DNA of 54,199 nucleotides, from the NCBI RefSeq assembly GCF_905480415.1, contig NZ_CAJQQI010000146.1:1-54199 (forward strand), written 5' to 3'. Source of the stretch: an uncultured Algibacter sp. Its GTDB lineage: Bacteria; Bacteroidota; Bacteroidia; Flavobacteriales; Flavobacteriaceae. Positions 28,910 through 39,853 of the stretch are shown here, piece after piece; within the stretch, counting starts at the first letter, position 1, and the number at the start of each line of letters is the position of its first letter. Below the pieces are notes generated by a model. That model saw only the letters and a program-made list of their open reading frames with translations. It was not told the DNA's origin and made no database searches. Both the position numbers and the translations under genes were made by a program.

Positions 28910-29383
28910 ATGAAAACTTGCATTATCAAATCACCTTTAGGTTTCACCAAAATACTAGGCAATGAAGATGGTATTACCTCTGTTACCGTCCTTAATTCTG
29001 AAGAAAAAGTTACAGATATTATCCCTATTGAATTAGAAGATTGTGTCATTCAACTCAATCAATATTTTGAAGGAACTCGTAAAGCATTCAACATAAAATT
29101 AAATCCAACTGGTACTGATTTTCAAAAAAGAGTTTGGAAGCAACTAGATCAAATTCCATTCGGAAAAACAATTTCATATTTAGAATTATCGAAAGAGTTG
29201 GGTGATGTAAAAGCTATTCGTGCAGTTGCTAATGCCAATGGTAAAAACCCACTTTGGATTATTATCCCTTGCCATCGTGTTATTGGAAGTGATGGGTCTC
29301 TTACTGGTTACGCTGGGGGTTTACACCGAAAACAATGGCTATTGGAACATGAAAGTCCATACAAACAACAATCTCTTTTTTAA
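28910..29383 (+). CDS. ogt: Methylated-DNA-[protein]-cysteine S-methyltransferase
   Basis: NPLWIIIPCHRVIGSDGSLTGYAGGLHRKQWLLEHE active-site PCHR. Confidence 0.97.
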   Translation: MKTCIIKSPLGFTKILGNEDGITSVTVLNSEEKVTDIIPIELEDCVIQLNQYFEGTRKAFNIKLNPTGTDFQKRVWKQLDQIPFGKTISYLELSKELGDVKAIRAVANANGKNPLWIIIPCHRVIGSDGSLTGYAGGLHRKQWLLEHESPYKQQSLF

Positions 29384-29385
29384 AA

Positions 29386-29904
29386 ATGTACAGAACACTT
29401 ACCAATATTGCAAATAAATTTTTTAGCGATGCTCAAATTTATAAATATGGGTTTAATTGGTCTCCTATGTATAGACGTTCTACGGGGGAAATAATTGAAG
29501 TTTCTGAAGATTTATTATATATAAAAATTAAAATCCCTCTAAATTGGAAAAACAGAAACTTTGTTGGTTCTATTTTTGGAGGTAGTATGTTATCTGCCAC
29601 AGATCCTATTTATATGATTCAACTTTTAAAAATTTTGGGTGATAACTATGTGGTTTGGGATAAATCAGCAACAATTAAATACAAAAGACCCGGAACAGAA
29701 ACTATATTCTGTGAATTTACGTTTACTCCTGAGGAGGTTTACGCTATCAAAAAAGATGTTGACAAAAACGGTGAGATTGACATTGTAAAAACACCTAATA
29801 TTATAAATAAAGATGGTATTGTTATTGCTGAACTTACTAAAACTATTTATGTTGCGGATAAGACTTTTTACAAAGAAAAGAGAAAACAAAAAACTTCCAG
29901 ATAA
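29386..29904 (+). CDS. DUF4442-like hotdog-fold protein
   Basis: YGFNWSPMYRRSTGEIIEVSEDLLYIKIKIPLNWKNRNFVGSIFGGSMLSATDPIYMIQL. Confidence 0.8.
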   Translation: MYRTLTNIANKFFSDAQIYKYGFNWSPMYRRSTGEIIEVSEDLLYIKIKIPLNWKNRNFVGSIFGGSMLSATDPIYMIQLLKILGDNYVVWDKSATIKYKRPGTETIFCEFTFTPEEVYAIKKDVDKNGEIDIVKTPNIINKDGIVIAELTKTIYVADKTFYKEKRKQKTSR

Positions 29905-29976
29905 TAGGTTTTATCTACTTTGTTTTCATTAAAAAAGAATTTTATTATCTTTATTTTTTACACATAAACATATTTT

Positions 29977-31128
29977 ATGAAATTTTTAAAAAAACTTTTT
30001 AAATGGACTGCATATTTAATTGGGTCTATTATTATTTTACTATATATTTTTGATTATGATTATATACTAAGAGGAGTCAAAGTAGTTTATTTTACTGGAC
30101 ATAATACAGCCTTTATTGATGATCATCCCTATTTTGAAAATGATATTATCGAAAAAGGGAATACCCCTAGCCCTTGGCCTATTCATGAAGATTACAATGC
30201 AATAAATGAAACTAAAAAACTCACTTCCGTAAATAAAGATTGGGGAACAATAGCCTATGTAATTATCAAGAATGATAGTATCTGGTTTGAAAAATACTAT
30301 GATGGTTTTAATGAAAACTCAAAAACCAATTCATTTTCGATGGCAAAAAGCATTACAACTTCTCTCCTTGGAAAAGCTATTATGGATGGTTACATCGAAG
30401 ATTTAAATCAACCCGTTAGTGACTTTTATCCAGAATACGATTATGCAAAAACGACTGTCGGAGATTTAGCATCTATGGCTTCAGGATTAGATTGGATAGA
30501 ACTATATACAAACCCTTTTTGTATTACAGCACGAGCGAATTATGATAATGATTTAGCCGAAACTATTTTAAACCAAAAAGTAGTTAAAACTCCTGGAGTA
30601 GAATTTGAATATTTAAGTGGTAGTACAGCCTTACTAGGAATGGTAATTCAAAAAGCTACGGATAAACCTTTGGCAAAATACCTCTCTGAAAGTTTTTGGA
30701 AGCCCTTAGGTACTACAAATGATGCTTTGTGGCAATTAGACGATAAAGAACACAGGTTGGCTAAAGCTTTTACTTCTATTTCCAGTAATGCGAAAGATTT
30801 TGCGCGTTTTGGAAAACTTTATAAAGATCATGGAAAATGGGGTGGAAAACAGCTTTTAGACTCTGCTTTTGTAACAAAATCTATTACACCACGTTTTGCT
30901 GAAAGCCCTGAGTATGGTTACGGGTGGTGGTTAAAAGATATTGGGAACAAACATTTTTTCATGATGCGCGGGCATCTTGGGCAATATGTTTTTGTCGAAC
31001 CAAACGATAATATTATTATCGTTCGTTTGGGACATAGCAAATCGCCAGATGAGGCCGTAGGAGCTTTTACAAATGACATTACAGTTTATATTGAAGAAGC
31101 CTATAAAATGCTGGGTTATGATCTCTAA
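29977..31128 (+). CDS. Serine hydrolase, beta-lactamase/transpeptidase-like (AmpC/EstB-type)
   Basis: FSMAKSITTSLLGKAIMDGYI (SxxK), YLSGSTALLGMVI, MRGHLGQYVFVEP. Confidence 0.9.
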   Translation: MKFLKKLFKWTAYLIGSIIILLYIFDYDYILRGVKVVYFTGHNTAFIDDHPYFENDIIEKGNTPSPWPIHEDYNAINETKKLTSVNKDWGTIAYVIIKNDSIWFEKYYDGFNENSKTNSFSMAKSITTSLLGKAIMDGYIEDLNQPVSDFYPEYDYAKTTVGDLASMASGLDWIELYTNPFCITARANYDNDLAETILNQKVVKTPGVEFEYLSGSTALLGMVIQKATDKPLAKYLSESFWKPLGTTNDALWQLDDKEHRLAKAFTSISSNAKDFARFGKLYKDHGKWGGKQLLDSAFVTKSITPRFAESPEYGYGWWLKDIGNKHFFMMRGHLGQYVFVEPNDNIIIVRLGHSKSPDEAVGAFTNDITVYIEEAYKMLGYDL

Positions 31129-31831
31129 ACTAAACCTTGAAAACATATTATTTTTAGATATTGAAACCGTTCCTGAAACGCAACACTTTTCTGATTTAGA
31201 CGAAACGAAACAAGCTCTTTGGGAACACAAATCTCAATACCAACGTAAAGAGGAATATACTGCTGAAGAATTTTACGACCGAGCAGGGATTTGGGCCGAG
31301 TTTGGTAAAATAGTTTGTATATCGGTGGGGTATTTTAATATTTTAAACGATTTACGAACGTTTAGAACCACGTCTTTTTATGGTGATGAAATTAAAATAT
31401 TGAAAGACTTTAAAAACTTGCTTATTTCGCATTATAGTGAAACTAAGCACTTACTTTGTGCACATAATGGTAAAGAATTTGACTTTCCTTATATAGCAAG
31501 ACGTATGATAATTAATGATATTGAGCTCCCCTACAAATTAAACTTGTTTGGCAAAAAACCTTGGGAAGTACCTCATCTAGACACACTAGAACTATGGAAA
31601 TTTGGCGACTATAAATCCTATACATCATTAAAACTATTGACTCATGTTTTGGGAATCCCTTCACCCAAAGATGATATCGATGGCAGCGAAGTATATCGTG
31701 TTTATTACGAAGAAAACGAAATTGATAGAATCGTTACCTATTGTGAAAAAGATACGATTGCGGTAGCACAAATATTTTTGAGATTGCGAGGTGATGCCAT
31801 TTTAACTGACGATGAAATTATTCATATATAA
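31118..31831 (+). CDS. Predicted 3'-5' exonuclease (DnaQ/PolB-like)
   Basis: ILFLDIETVPETQHF, CAHNGKEFDFPYIARRM, VTYCEKDTIAVAQIFLRL Exo I-III pattern; overlaps the previous stop. Confidence 0.88.
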   Translation: MISKLNLENILFLDIETVPETQHFSDLDETKQALWEHKSQYQRKEEYTAEEFYDRAGIWAEFGKIVCISVGYFNILNDLRTFRTTSFYGDEIKILKDFKNLLISHYSETKHLLCAHNGKEFDFPYIARRMIINDIELPYKLNLFGKKPWEVPHLDTLELWKFGDYKSYTSLKLLTHVLGIPSPKDDIDGSEVYRVYYEENEIDRIVTYCEKDTIAVAQIFLRLRGDAILTDDEIIHI

Positions 31832-33511
31832 ATGCAAAAAAATGCTATTTTAAGGCTCAAAGATATTTCCATATCATTTGGAGATAATCAAGTAATTCAT
31901 AATATTTCATATGGTCTAAATAAAAATGAAGTATTAGGTATTGTTGGTGAATCTGGATCAGGAAAATCTGTTTCTTCTTTAGCAATTTTAGGCTTATTAC
32001 CCAGAAGGATTTCTAAAATCACAAGTGGATCTATTATATATGAGGATGAGGACTTAACGCAACTATCTTCCAAAGCCTTCCAACGGATAAGAGGAAATAA
32101 AATCGCTATGATTTTTCAAGAACCTATGAGTTCTTTAAATCCATCTATGACTTGCGGAAAACAAGTTGAAGAAATATTATTACAGCATTCCAACCTATCA
32201 AAAAATGAAGTAAAGCAAGAAACCATTTCGCTTTTTGAAAAAGTAAAACTCCCAAATCCTGAGCGTATTTTAAAGTCCTATCCTCATGAAATTTCAGGCG
32301 GACAAAAACAACGTGTTATGATTGCCATGGCCATTGCCTGCAAACCAGATATTTTAATTGCTGATGAGCCAACAACTGCTTTGGATGTTACCGTACAGAA
32401 AGACATTATCAGCCTGTTAAAAGAGTTACAGATTGAAACCAAAATGAGTATTATTTTTATTACTCATGATTTGGCTTTGATTTCAGAAATTGCAGATCGC
32501 GTTATTGTAATGTACAAAGGTGATATTGTTGAACAAGGTGCAGTTAAAGATATTTTTAAAAACCCAAAACATAATTATACAAAAGCTTTAATAAATTCTC
32601 GGCCTTCGTTAGATACACGATTACAAACCTTGCCAACTATTCAAGATTTTTTAAATGACACCATTTCAAATGACATAGTTACCTCTGAAGCACGTGAAAA
32701 AAATCATAAAATACTGTACAGTAAACCACCTATTTTAGAGGTTATTAATATTGAAAAAGAATTTATCTCTAAATCAGGCTTGTTTACAAAATCACAGTCC
32801 TTTAAAGCGGTTAATAATGTAAGTTTCAAATTATACGAAGGCGAAACTTTAGGATTAGTTGGAGAATCTGGTTGTGGAAAATCAACTTTAGGGAATGCTA
32901 TTTTGCAGTTAGACAAAGCCACAGCTGGGGCTATTTTATATAATGGTATAGATATTACTAAACTTTCAACAACTAACACTAGAGCGCTTAGAAAAGATAT
33001 TCAAATTATATTTCAAGACCCTTATTCATCATTAAACCCTAGAATACCTGTTGGTGAAGCTATAATGGAACCAATGGAAGTGCATAATCTATATGCTTCT
33101 GATATCGAAAGAAAGGAAAAAGTTATCGATATTTTAAACCGAGTTGGACTATCTGAAGATTATTTTAATCGATATCCCCATGAGTTTTCTGGAGGACAAC
33201 GTCAGCGTATTGGAATCGCTAGAACCATTGCTTTACAGCCTAAATTAATTGTTTGTGATGAGTCGGTATCAGCTTTAGATATATCCGTTCAAGCACAAGT
33301 TTTAAACTTACTAAACGAACTTAAAACAGATTTTGGGTTTACCTATATATTTATATCGCACGACTTGGCTGTGGTTAAATATATGTCTGACCAACTATTG
33401 GTTATGAATCAAGGAAAAATTGAGGAATTGGATGATGCTGATGTTATTTATAATGCACCAAAAAAAGAATATACTAAGAAGCTAATTCATGCTATCCCAA
33501 AAGGATTATAA
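31832..33511 (+). CDS. ABC transporter ATP-binding protein, two fused NBDs (oligopeptide/dipeptide type, DppDF/YejF-like)
   Basis: Two Walker A ([16 protein letters not shown]), two signature motifs ([16 protein letters not shown]) and the oligo_HPY-type extension. Confidence 0.95.
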   Translation: MQKNAILRLKDISISFGDNQVIHNISYGLNKNEVLGIVGESGSGKSVSSLAILGLLPRRISKITSGSIIYEDEDLTQLSSKAFQRIRGNKIAMIFQEPMSSLNPSMTCGKQVEEILLQHSNLSKNEVKQETISLFEKVKLPNPERILKSYPHEISGGQKQRVMIAMAIACKPDILIADEPTTALDVTVQKDIISLLKELQIETKMSIIFITHDLALISEIADRVIVMYKGDIVEQGAVKDIFKNPKHNYTKALINSRPSLDTRLQTLPTIQDFLNDTISNDIVTSEAREKNHKILYSKPPILEVINIEKEFISKSGLFTKSQSFKAVNNVSFKLYEGETLGLVGESGCGKSTLGNAILQLDKATAGAILYNGIDITKLSTTNTRALRKDIQIIFQDPYSSLNPRIPVGEAIMEPMEVHNLYASDIERKEKVIDILNRVGLSEDYFNRYPHEFSGGQRQRIGIARTIALQPKLIVCDESVSALDISVQAQVLNLLNELKTDFGFTYIFISHDLAVVKYMSDQLLVMNQGKIEELDDADVIYNAPKKEYTKKLIHAIPKGL

Positions 33512-33812
33512 CATAAATATTTTTTTGGTTAAATAGCCTAAGCTTTTTAAAAATTGTAAATTCTCTTTTAAAGTTTCTTTGAATCTGCTTTTGTCATTTG
33601 TAGGTAGTTCAGGTAGATTTGAAGCAATACTCATAGGTTTTAAAGTTTATGGTAGATTTGGGGAAATCTATAATAATTTGGTTTCTTTGGGGACTGCTAA
33701 TATAGAATACATTTTTAATAAATCGGTTTAAAAACATAAAAAATCGATGAAATACGTTTTAATTTAACATTTCGTCGTTTTTTCTTTAAATAAGTTATAG
33801 ACTTTTATAAAT

Positions 33813-34466
33813 CTAAATATCCATTTCCGGAATATCTCCTTCAATAATTAATGTTCCTTCTGTCGCGTCTTTAATGTCATCTACAGATACACCAGGTGCG
33901 CGTTCTAGTAATTTAAAACCTTGTTTTGTAACTTCAACAACAGCCAAATTGGTTACTATCCTTTTTACACAACCAACACCTGTTAATGGTAAACTACATT
34001 GCTTTAATAATTTAGATTCTCCACGTTTGTTAGTATGCATCATGGCAACAATAATATTTTCAGCACTAGCAACTAAATCCATCGCACCACCCATACCTTT
34101 TACCATACGCCCTGGAATTTTCCAATTGGCTATATCTCCATTTTCAGCTACTTCCATAGCTCCTAAAATGGTTAAATCTACATGCTTTCCTCTAATCATA
34201 GAAAAACTCATAGCTGAATCAAAAAAACTTGCTCCAGGCAACGTTGTAATGGTCTGTTTTCCAGCATTAATCACGTCGGCATCTTCTTCACCTTCAAAAG
34301 GAAAAGGTCCCATACCTAAAACCCCGTTTTCACTTTGAAATTCAACCTCTATATCGTTTCTAACATAATTAGCCACAAGCGTAGGAATACCAATTCCTAA
34401 GTTAACATAAAACCCGTCTTGTACTTCTTTTGCAATACGTTTTGCTATTCCGTTTTTGTCTAACAT
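33813..34466 (-). CDS. scoB: 3-oxoacid CoA-transferase subunit B
   Basis: VNLGIGIPTLVANY...FQSENGVLGMGPFP...GGAMDLVASA; adjacent to subunit A. Confidence 0.95.
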   Translation of the reverse strand: MLDKNGIAKRIAKEVQDGFYVNLGIGIPTLVANYVRNDIEVEFQSENGVLGMGPFPFEGEEDADVINAGKQTITTLPGASFFDSAMSFSMIRGKHVDLTILGAMEVAENGDIANWKIPGRMVKGMGGAMDLVASAENIIVAMMHTNKRGESKLLKQCSLPLTGVGCVKRIVTNLAVVEVTKQGFKLLERAPGVSVDDIKDATEGTLIIEGDIPEMDI

Positions 34467-34469
34467 AAT

Positions 34470-35171
34470 CTAATTTCGTTGTCTTACAGTTCGTTGTTCA
34501 ATTCGTTTTTCATAAACTTCACCTTGAAAAATGCGTTGCACAAATATCCCAGGAATATGGATTTGATTTGGATCTAACTCCCCTAAAGGAACCATTTCTT
34601 CAACCTCAGCCACCGTAATTTTTGCAGCCCCGCACATATTAGGATTAAAGTTTCTTGCAGTTCCTTTAAACATTAAATTACCCGCTTCATCCCCTTTCCA
34701 TGCTTTTACAAATGCAAAATCTGCTTTAAAAGCATGTTCTAAAACATACATTTTTCCATCAAACTCTCGAGTTTCTTTACCTATAGCAACTTCAGTACCA
34801 AATCCAGCGGGGGTGTAAATAGCAGGAAATCCTGCTTGTGCAGCTCTACAGCGTTCTGCTAAAGTACCTTGAGGAATCAATTCCACATCTAATTCACCAG
34901 AAAGCATTTGACGTTCAAACTCATCATTTTCGCCTACATAAGACGATACCATTTTCTTGATTTGTTTTTTTTGAAGTAGTAACCCCAATCCGAAATCATC
35001 AACACCTGCGTTGTTAGAAATACAGGTCAAACCACTTACTCCTAGTTTTACTAATTCTCCTATAGCATTCTCAGGAATACCGCTAAGTCCAAAACCACCA
35101 AGCATAAAAGTCATGTTACTAGAAACTCCTTTTAAAGCTTCTTGAACATCAGCTACTTTTTTATTAATCAT
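34470..35171 (-). CDS. scoA: 3-oxoacid CoA-transferase subunit A
   Basis: [15 protein letters not shown]...[14 protein letters not shown]...[46 protein letters not shown]. Confidence 0.96.
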   Translation of the reverse strand: MINKKVADVQEALKGVSSNMTFMLGGFGLSGIPENAIGELVKLGVSGLTCISNNAGVDDFGLGLLLQKKQIKKMVSSYVGENDEFERQMLSGELDVELIPQGTLAERCRAAQAGFPAIYTPAGFGTEVAIGKETREFDGKMYVLEHAFKADFAFVKAWKGDEAGNLMFKGTARNFNPNMCGAAKITVAEVEEMVPLGELDPNQIHIPGIFVQRIFQGEVYEKRIEQRTVRQRN

Positions 35172-35228
35172 TATTATTCAGTTTTTGCTTTATAAATTTA
35201 CGAATAATTGAATGATATGTCTAGATTT

Positions 35229-35265
35229 TAAAAAAAAATAACCGCTCCTTTCGGAACGGTTTATA
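35229..35265 (-). terminator. Intrinsic terminator for the PBP1A transcript
   Basis: Minus strand AACCGTTCC-gaaa-GGAGCGGTTATTTTTTTT. Confidence 0.8.
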
Positions 35266-35292
35266 TTAAATTTATAAAATTACACTTTACTA

Positions 35293-37635
35293 TTATCCGA
35301 AGTCTAAATCTTCCGGTGTATCATCATCTGAATCCTCTTCTTCAATTGAAGTTGAAGTTTCACTAGAACAATCTACTTTTATAGACAAATTCTCTGGAGC
35401 TTCAAACTCCTCTTTTGAAATGTTTAATGCTTCATCAGCATAACAACTCTTCATATATAACCCCCAAATAGGCAATGCCATGGCTGCACCTTGGCCATAA
35501 GTTATGGAAGCAAAGTGAGCTGCTCTATCTTCAGCACCAACCCAAACTCCGGTAACTAAATTAGGTACCATTCCCATAAACCAACCATCACTTTGGTTCT
35601 GTGTAGTTCCTGTTTTTCCAGCAATAGGGTTCGAAAGTTCGTATGGATATCCAGTTATAACCTCTTTGTAATCAGGTCTATTTATAGCCCAACTATGTCT
35701 TAGTCTTGTACCCGATCCACCTTGAGTAACACCTTCCATGAGTTTAACTGCTACATAAGCCGTTTCTTTACTTAAAACATCGCGTGTTTCAGGTTTAAAC
35801 TGATACAAAATAGTTCCGTTTTTATCTTCTATACCTGTCACCATAACAGGTTTTGTATACACACCATGATTAGCGAATGATGAATACGCACCCACCATTT
35901 CATAAACACTTATATCTGGCGTACCCAATGCTATAGAAGGCACTGGAAGCATTTCAGATTCTACACCTAACTTTGTTGCTAAATCTACAACAGTTTGTGG
36001 ACCTACTTTATCAATTAATTGAGCCGTAACCGTATTTACGGAATTGGCTAATGCATTTTTTAAAGTTCTGGTTCCTCCATAATTATTTCCAGAATTTTTG
36101 GGACACCACTCTTCTGGATTTCCGTATTTATTAGCTTCAATACAGAATGGAACATCTGGAAATTCATCACAAGGAGAATAGTGTAATTGGTCTATAGCCG
36201 CTGCATAAACAAATGGTTTAAAGGTAGACCCTATTTGGCGTTTTCCTTGCTTTACCATATCGTATTGAAAATGTCTGTAATTGATTCCGCCTACCCAAGC
36301 TTTTACATGACCTGTTTGTGGGTTCATAGACATCATTCCTGTTCTTAAAAACGACTTATAATAACGTATAGAATCTATAGGTTTCATAATAGTATCCACC
36401 TCTGAAGCTTTACCGTCTATCCATTTAAAAACGGACATTTTTGTTGCTTTTTCAAAAGAAGCTTTTATCTCTTTATCTGATTTTTTTAAATCGTACTTCA
36501 AATGCCTCCAACGCTCTGATTGTCTCATCCCTCTTCTCATCAAGGCATCAATTTCATCTTTCTCTAATTCTAAAAATGGTGCTGTTGGATTTCTTCTAGG
36601 TGTATTCTGATTGAAAAATTCTGCCTGTAACCTTGGCATATGTTGCTGGACCGCATTTTCAGCATAGGTTTGCATTCGAGAATCTATGGTAGTATATATT
36701 TTTAATCCATCATTGTATAAATTCCATTTTGAACCATCTGGTTTTGGGTTTTTCTTTATCCAATTTTTCATAAACCCATCTAAATACCCTCTAAAATAAG
36801 TGGCTATACCTTCACGATGTGATTCTGGAGAAAAATCTAAATCTAATTCTGTTTTTTGAAGCGAATCTTTAATCACTTTATTTATATAACCATATTTCTC
36901 CATTTGGAATAATACTACATTACGCCTATTTTTTACGCCTACAGGATTTCTACTTGGTATTGGATTATAAAAAGAAGAATTTTTAAACATGCCAACTAAC
37001 ATGGCCGCTTCTTTCAAATCAAGATTTTTAGGTTCTTTATTAAAATATATTCTTGAAGCGCTTCTGATTCCATCTCCATTATTTCCAAAATCATAAATAT
37101 TAAAATATTGAGCTATGATTTCCTCTTTTGTATATTGACGCTCTAAACGTATGGAAATAATCCATTCTTTTATTTTCTGAGCTCCTGTTTCTAATATGTT
37201 TTTAGATCTGACACCGACAAATAATTGTCGTGCTAATTGTTGAGAAATCGTACTCGCTCCTCCTCTTTTACCTAAGAAAAAGAAAGCTCTTAAAGTACCG
37301 ATCCCGTCAATCCCAGAGTGTTCATGAAAACGAGCATCTTCGGTAGCAATTAATGCGTCTATCAAATATGGTGATAGTTCATCATAGCCAACTGGTGTTC
37401 TATTATCGTTCAAATAAAACTTACCTAAGGTTTCTCCGTCTGAAGAGATAATTTCAGTTGCTAAATGTGTTTTTGGATTTTCTAATTGCGTATGGTCTGG
37501 TAAATCTCCAAAAATAGCTGTCAATAAAAAAATTAAGAATATAGAAATAATACCTCCTAAAAAAACTATCCAAAACCAACGGATGTATTTTGAGAAATCT
37601 TGAACAGCTTTTGTTTTTTTCTTTGCTTTTGCCAT
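35293..37635 (-). CDS. Penicillin-binding protein 1A (bifunctional transglycosylase/transpeptidase)
   Basis: GT51 ATEDARFHEHSGID...GGASTISQQLARQLF; transpeptidase GSTFKPFVYAAAID, SVNTV, GKTGTTQNQSDGWFMG. Confidence 0.96.
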   Translation of the reverse strand: MAKAKKKTKAVQDFSKYIRWFWIVFLGGIISIFLIFLLTAIFGDLPDHTQLENPKTHLATEIISSDGETLGKFYLNDNRTPVGYDELSPYLIDALIATEDARFHEHSGIDGIGTLRAFFFLGKRGGASTISQQLARQLFVGVRSKNILETGAQKIKEWIISIRLERQYTKEEIIAQYFNIYDFGNNGDGIRSASRIYFNKEPKNLDLKEAAMLVGMFKNSSFYNPIPSRNPVGVKNRRNVVLFQMEKYGYINKVIKDSLQKTELDLDFSPESHREGIATYFRGYLDGFMKNWIKKNPKPDGSKWNLYNDGLKIYTTIDSRMQTYAENAVQQHMPRLQAEFFNQNTPRRNPTAPFLELEKDEIDALMRRGMRQSERWRHLKYDLKKSDKEIKASFEKATKMSVFKWIDGKASEVDTIMKPIDSIRYYKSFLRTGMMSMNPQTGHVKAWVGGINYRHFQYDMVKQGKRQIGSTFKPFVYAAAIDQLHYSPCDEFPDVPFCIEANKYGNPEEWCPKNSGNNYGGTRTLKNALANSVNTVTAQLIDKVGPQTVVDLATKLGVESEMLPVPSIALGTPDISVYEMVGAYSSFANHGVYTKPVMVTGIEDKNGTILYQFKPETRDVLSKETAYVAVKLMEGVTQGGSGTRLRHSWAINRPDYKEVITGYPYELSNPIAGKTGTTQNQSDGWFMGMVPNLVTGVWVGAEDRAAHFASITYGQGAAMALPIWGLYMKSCYADEALNISKEEFEAPENLSIKVDCSSETSTSIEEEDSDDDTPEDLDFG

Positions 37636-37685
37636 AGTTTAAGTGTCTTAAGCCTGAATTCTTAAGTATTTTAAAGTTATGTAGT

Positions 37686-38180
37686 TTATTCTTTAAGTAG
37701 GTTTTCAATTCTAAAACCTATATCAGTAATGCCTTCTAAGTCTATAACGCCATTTACCTTTCCGTTTTCTCTCATAGCATGCTGAATATTTATGGTATAT
37801 TCTCCTTTTTCTTTAAAAACAATGTCTTGTTTGTACCATAATTTATTCTCTTTAATATCCATATAACCCTCACCTAAAAGCTTCCCATTTGGTTCTGCCA
37901 TTTTATACTCTAAAGTATCTTTTATTGTTTTACCATGTGGAAAAACCATTTCGACAATTAAGAATAAATTATTGTATTTGTAGGTGGTTGTGTTTCTCAA
38001 ATTAACAAATAAGTTATATGCATTTGTAGAATCTGGTGGGGTTACTTTAAAACTAACTATAGAATCTTTATGCCATGAATTAGGAATAGATTTATAATTA
38101 TCATAAACACTATTAGAATCGCAAGAAACTATTAAAAGAGAAAACATTAAATAAAACAACAGGATTCTATTTTTCAGCAT
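37686..38180 (-). CDS. gldH: Gliding motility lipoprotein GldH
   Basis: MLKNRILLFYLMFSLLIVSCDSNSVYDNYKSIPNSWHKDSIVSFKV...; lipobox; located between ricT and PBP1A as is common in flavobacteria. Confidence 0.9.
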   Translation of the reverse strand: MLKNRILLFYLMFSLLIVSCDSNSVYDNYKSIPNSWHKDSIVSFKVTPPDSTNAYNLFVNLRNTTTYKYNNLFLIVEMVFPHGKTIKDTLEYKMAEPNGKLLGEGYMDIKENKLWYKQDIVFKEKGEYTINIQHAMRENGKVNGVIDLEGITDIGFRIENLLKE

Positions 38181-39453
38181 TTTTACTATTTTGAGGTTTT
38201 CTCTTAGGATTATTTCTTCGGTTATTTTGGTTTGGTTTCTTCTTAGGTGTGGCATTTTTGTTTGATGCATCACTCTTATTGGCTGTATTTTTATTGGACG
38301 GCGTGCTTCTATTGCCTTGATTGCCTTTCCTTCTATTATTTTTACGTTTATTATTGCGTTTTGGACTATCGAAGCGTGTTAAACTATCTTGACCCACAAC
38401 GTTTTCAAACTCTGTTTTAGTATCTTCTTCTAAAACATCTAAAGCATATTCTTCAAGGCTAGCAATTTTTTTATTTTGCTTATTTAATTCAATAATTTCG
38501 CTGGCTTGTTCTGTAGTAATCTTGTGCCAATTCATCCACTCACCTTCATAAGCGTACCACATGTGTCCTTTAAAAATATCTGTTTTTTGGCAAACTGCAG
38601 TGCCCTTCTTAGTATAAAGTTTTGTATCGGTTTTTGGGAAACTTTTTAAAGCATCAAGATACGTGTCCAATTCATAGTTTAAACAGCATTTTAGTTTACC
38701 ACATTGACCTGCTAACTTTTGAGGATTTAACGATAATTGTTGGTAACGTGCTGCTGACGTACTTACCGAACGAAAATCTGTTAACCAAGTAGAACAACAT
38801 AATTCGCGCCCACAAGAACCAATACCACCAAGTCTTGCTGCTTCTTGACGAAATCCTACTTGTTTCATTTCAATACGCGTTCTGAATTCTCGAGCAAAGA
38901 CTTTAATAAGTTCACGGAAATCAACTCGTTCTTCAGCCGTATAATAAAATGTTGCTTTACTGGCATCGCCTTGAAATTCGATATCTGAAATTTTCATGTG
39001 AAGTTTCAAATCGATTGCAAATTGGCGTGCCCTAACCTTCATCGGCTCTTCTTTATCACGCGCAGTCGACCAAATATCTATATCTTTTTGACTAGCTTTT
39101 CGATAAATTTTTAAAGCTTCCTCTGTGTTTTCTCGGATGTTTTTGCGTTTCATTTGAACACGCACCAATTCCCCGGTAAGGGTAACCATGCCTATATCAT
39201 GACCTGATTTGGCTTGTGTAGCAACAATATCGCCAATACTTAATGTTAAGTTCTCTGTATTGTGGTAGTACTCTTTTCTTCCGTTTTTATAACGAACCTC
39301 CACCCAATTAAAGGGCTTTTCTCCATTTGGAAGTGACATGTTTGCTAACCAATCAAAAACGGTTAACTTATTACAACTATCTGTACCACAAGTACCATTA
39401 TTTTTGCAACCCTTTGGAGAGCCGTCTTTAGTTGAGCAACTTGCGCAAGCCAT
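38167..39453 (-). CDS. ricT: PSP1-domain protein RicT (YaaT-like)
   Basis: Cys-rich N-terminus, GGIGSCGRELCCSTWLTDF...KLAGQCGKLKCCLNYELD; basic disordered C-terminal tail. Confidence 0.94.
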   Translation of the reverse strand: MACASCSTKDGSPKGCKNNGTCGTDSCNKLTVFDWLANMSLPNGEKPFNWVEVRYKNGRKEYYHNTENLTLSIGDIVATQAKSGHDIGMVTLTGELVRVQMKRKNIRENTEEALKIYRKASQKDIDIWSTARDKEEPMKVRARQFAIDLKLHMKISDIEFQGDASKATFYYTAEERVDFRELIKVFAREFRTRIEMKQVGFRQEAARLGGIGSCGRELCCSTWLTDFRSVSTSAARYQQLSLNPQKLAGQCGKLKCCLNYELDTYLDALKSFPKTDTKLYTKKGTAVCQKTDIFKGHMWYAYEGEWMNWHKITTEQASEIIELNKQNKKIASLEEYALDVLEEDTKTEFENVVGQDSLTRFDSPKRNNKRKNNRRKGNQGNRSTPSNKNTANKSDASNKNATPKKKPNQNNRRNNPKRKPQNSKNAEK

Positions 39454-39853
39454 ATGTTATATATATTGATTCCGATTAGAACAAAGAGTCTATCAGAAGA
39501 TGGTTCGTAACTATTTTTGAATCTCGTCTTTACAGAAACAGAATCTGTAAATACTTGATAATGAAATTTCAAGAAGCTTTTCTGAAAGCGTTTTTTTTAA
39601 AAAACTAGCTTCTGGATGTAAATATAAGATTATTCTAAGGATTAAAAAGAAAGATTTTTAATTATACTCAAATTCGTAATTAAGCTTATTGGATGCTGTT
39701 CTGAGTTGTTTTTTAAATTTCAAAATGTTTAAAAAAGTATCCAAATTCACAGCGAAAACTCTCTGTTCTTCTTACGCAAAAGACAAAGACTTAGGGATTG
39801 TATCTTGTAGATTTCTATCTTTTTGTTAAACTATATAAGTTTGTCAATATTCA

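Noticed and set aside
33874-34338. 154-aa plus-strand ORF in the track
   Set aside because: Antisense to scoB, which has clear family motifs; the plus-strand translation shows no domain-like pattern.
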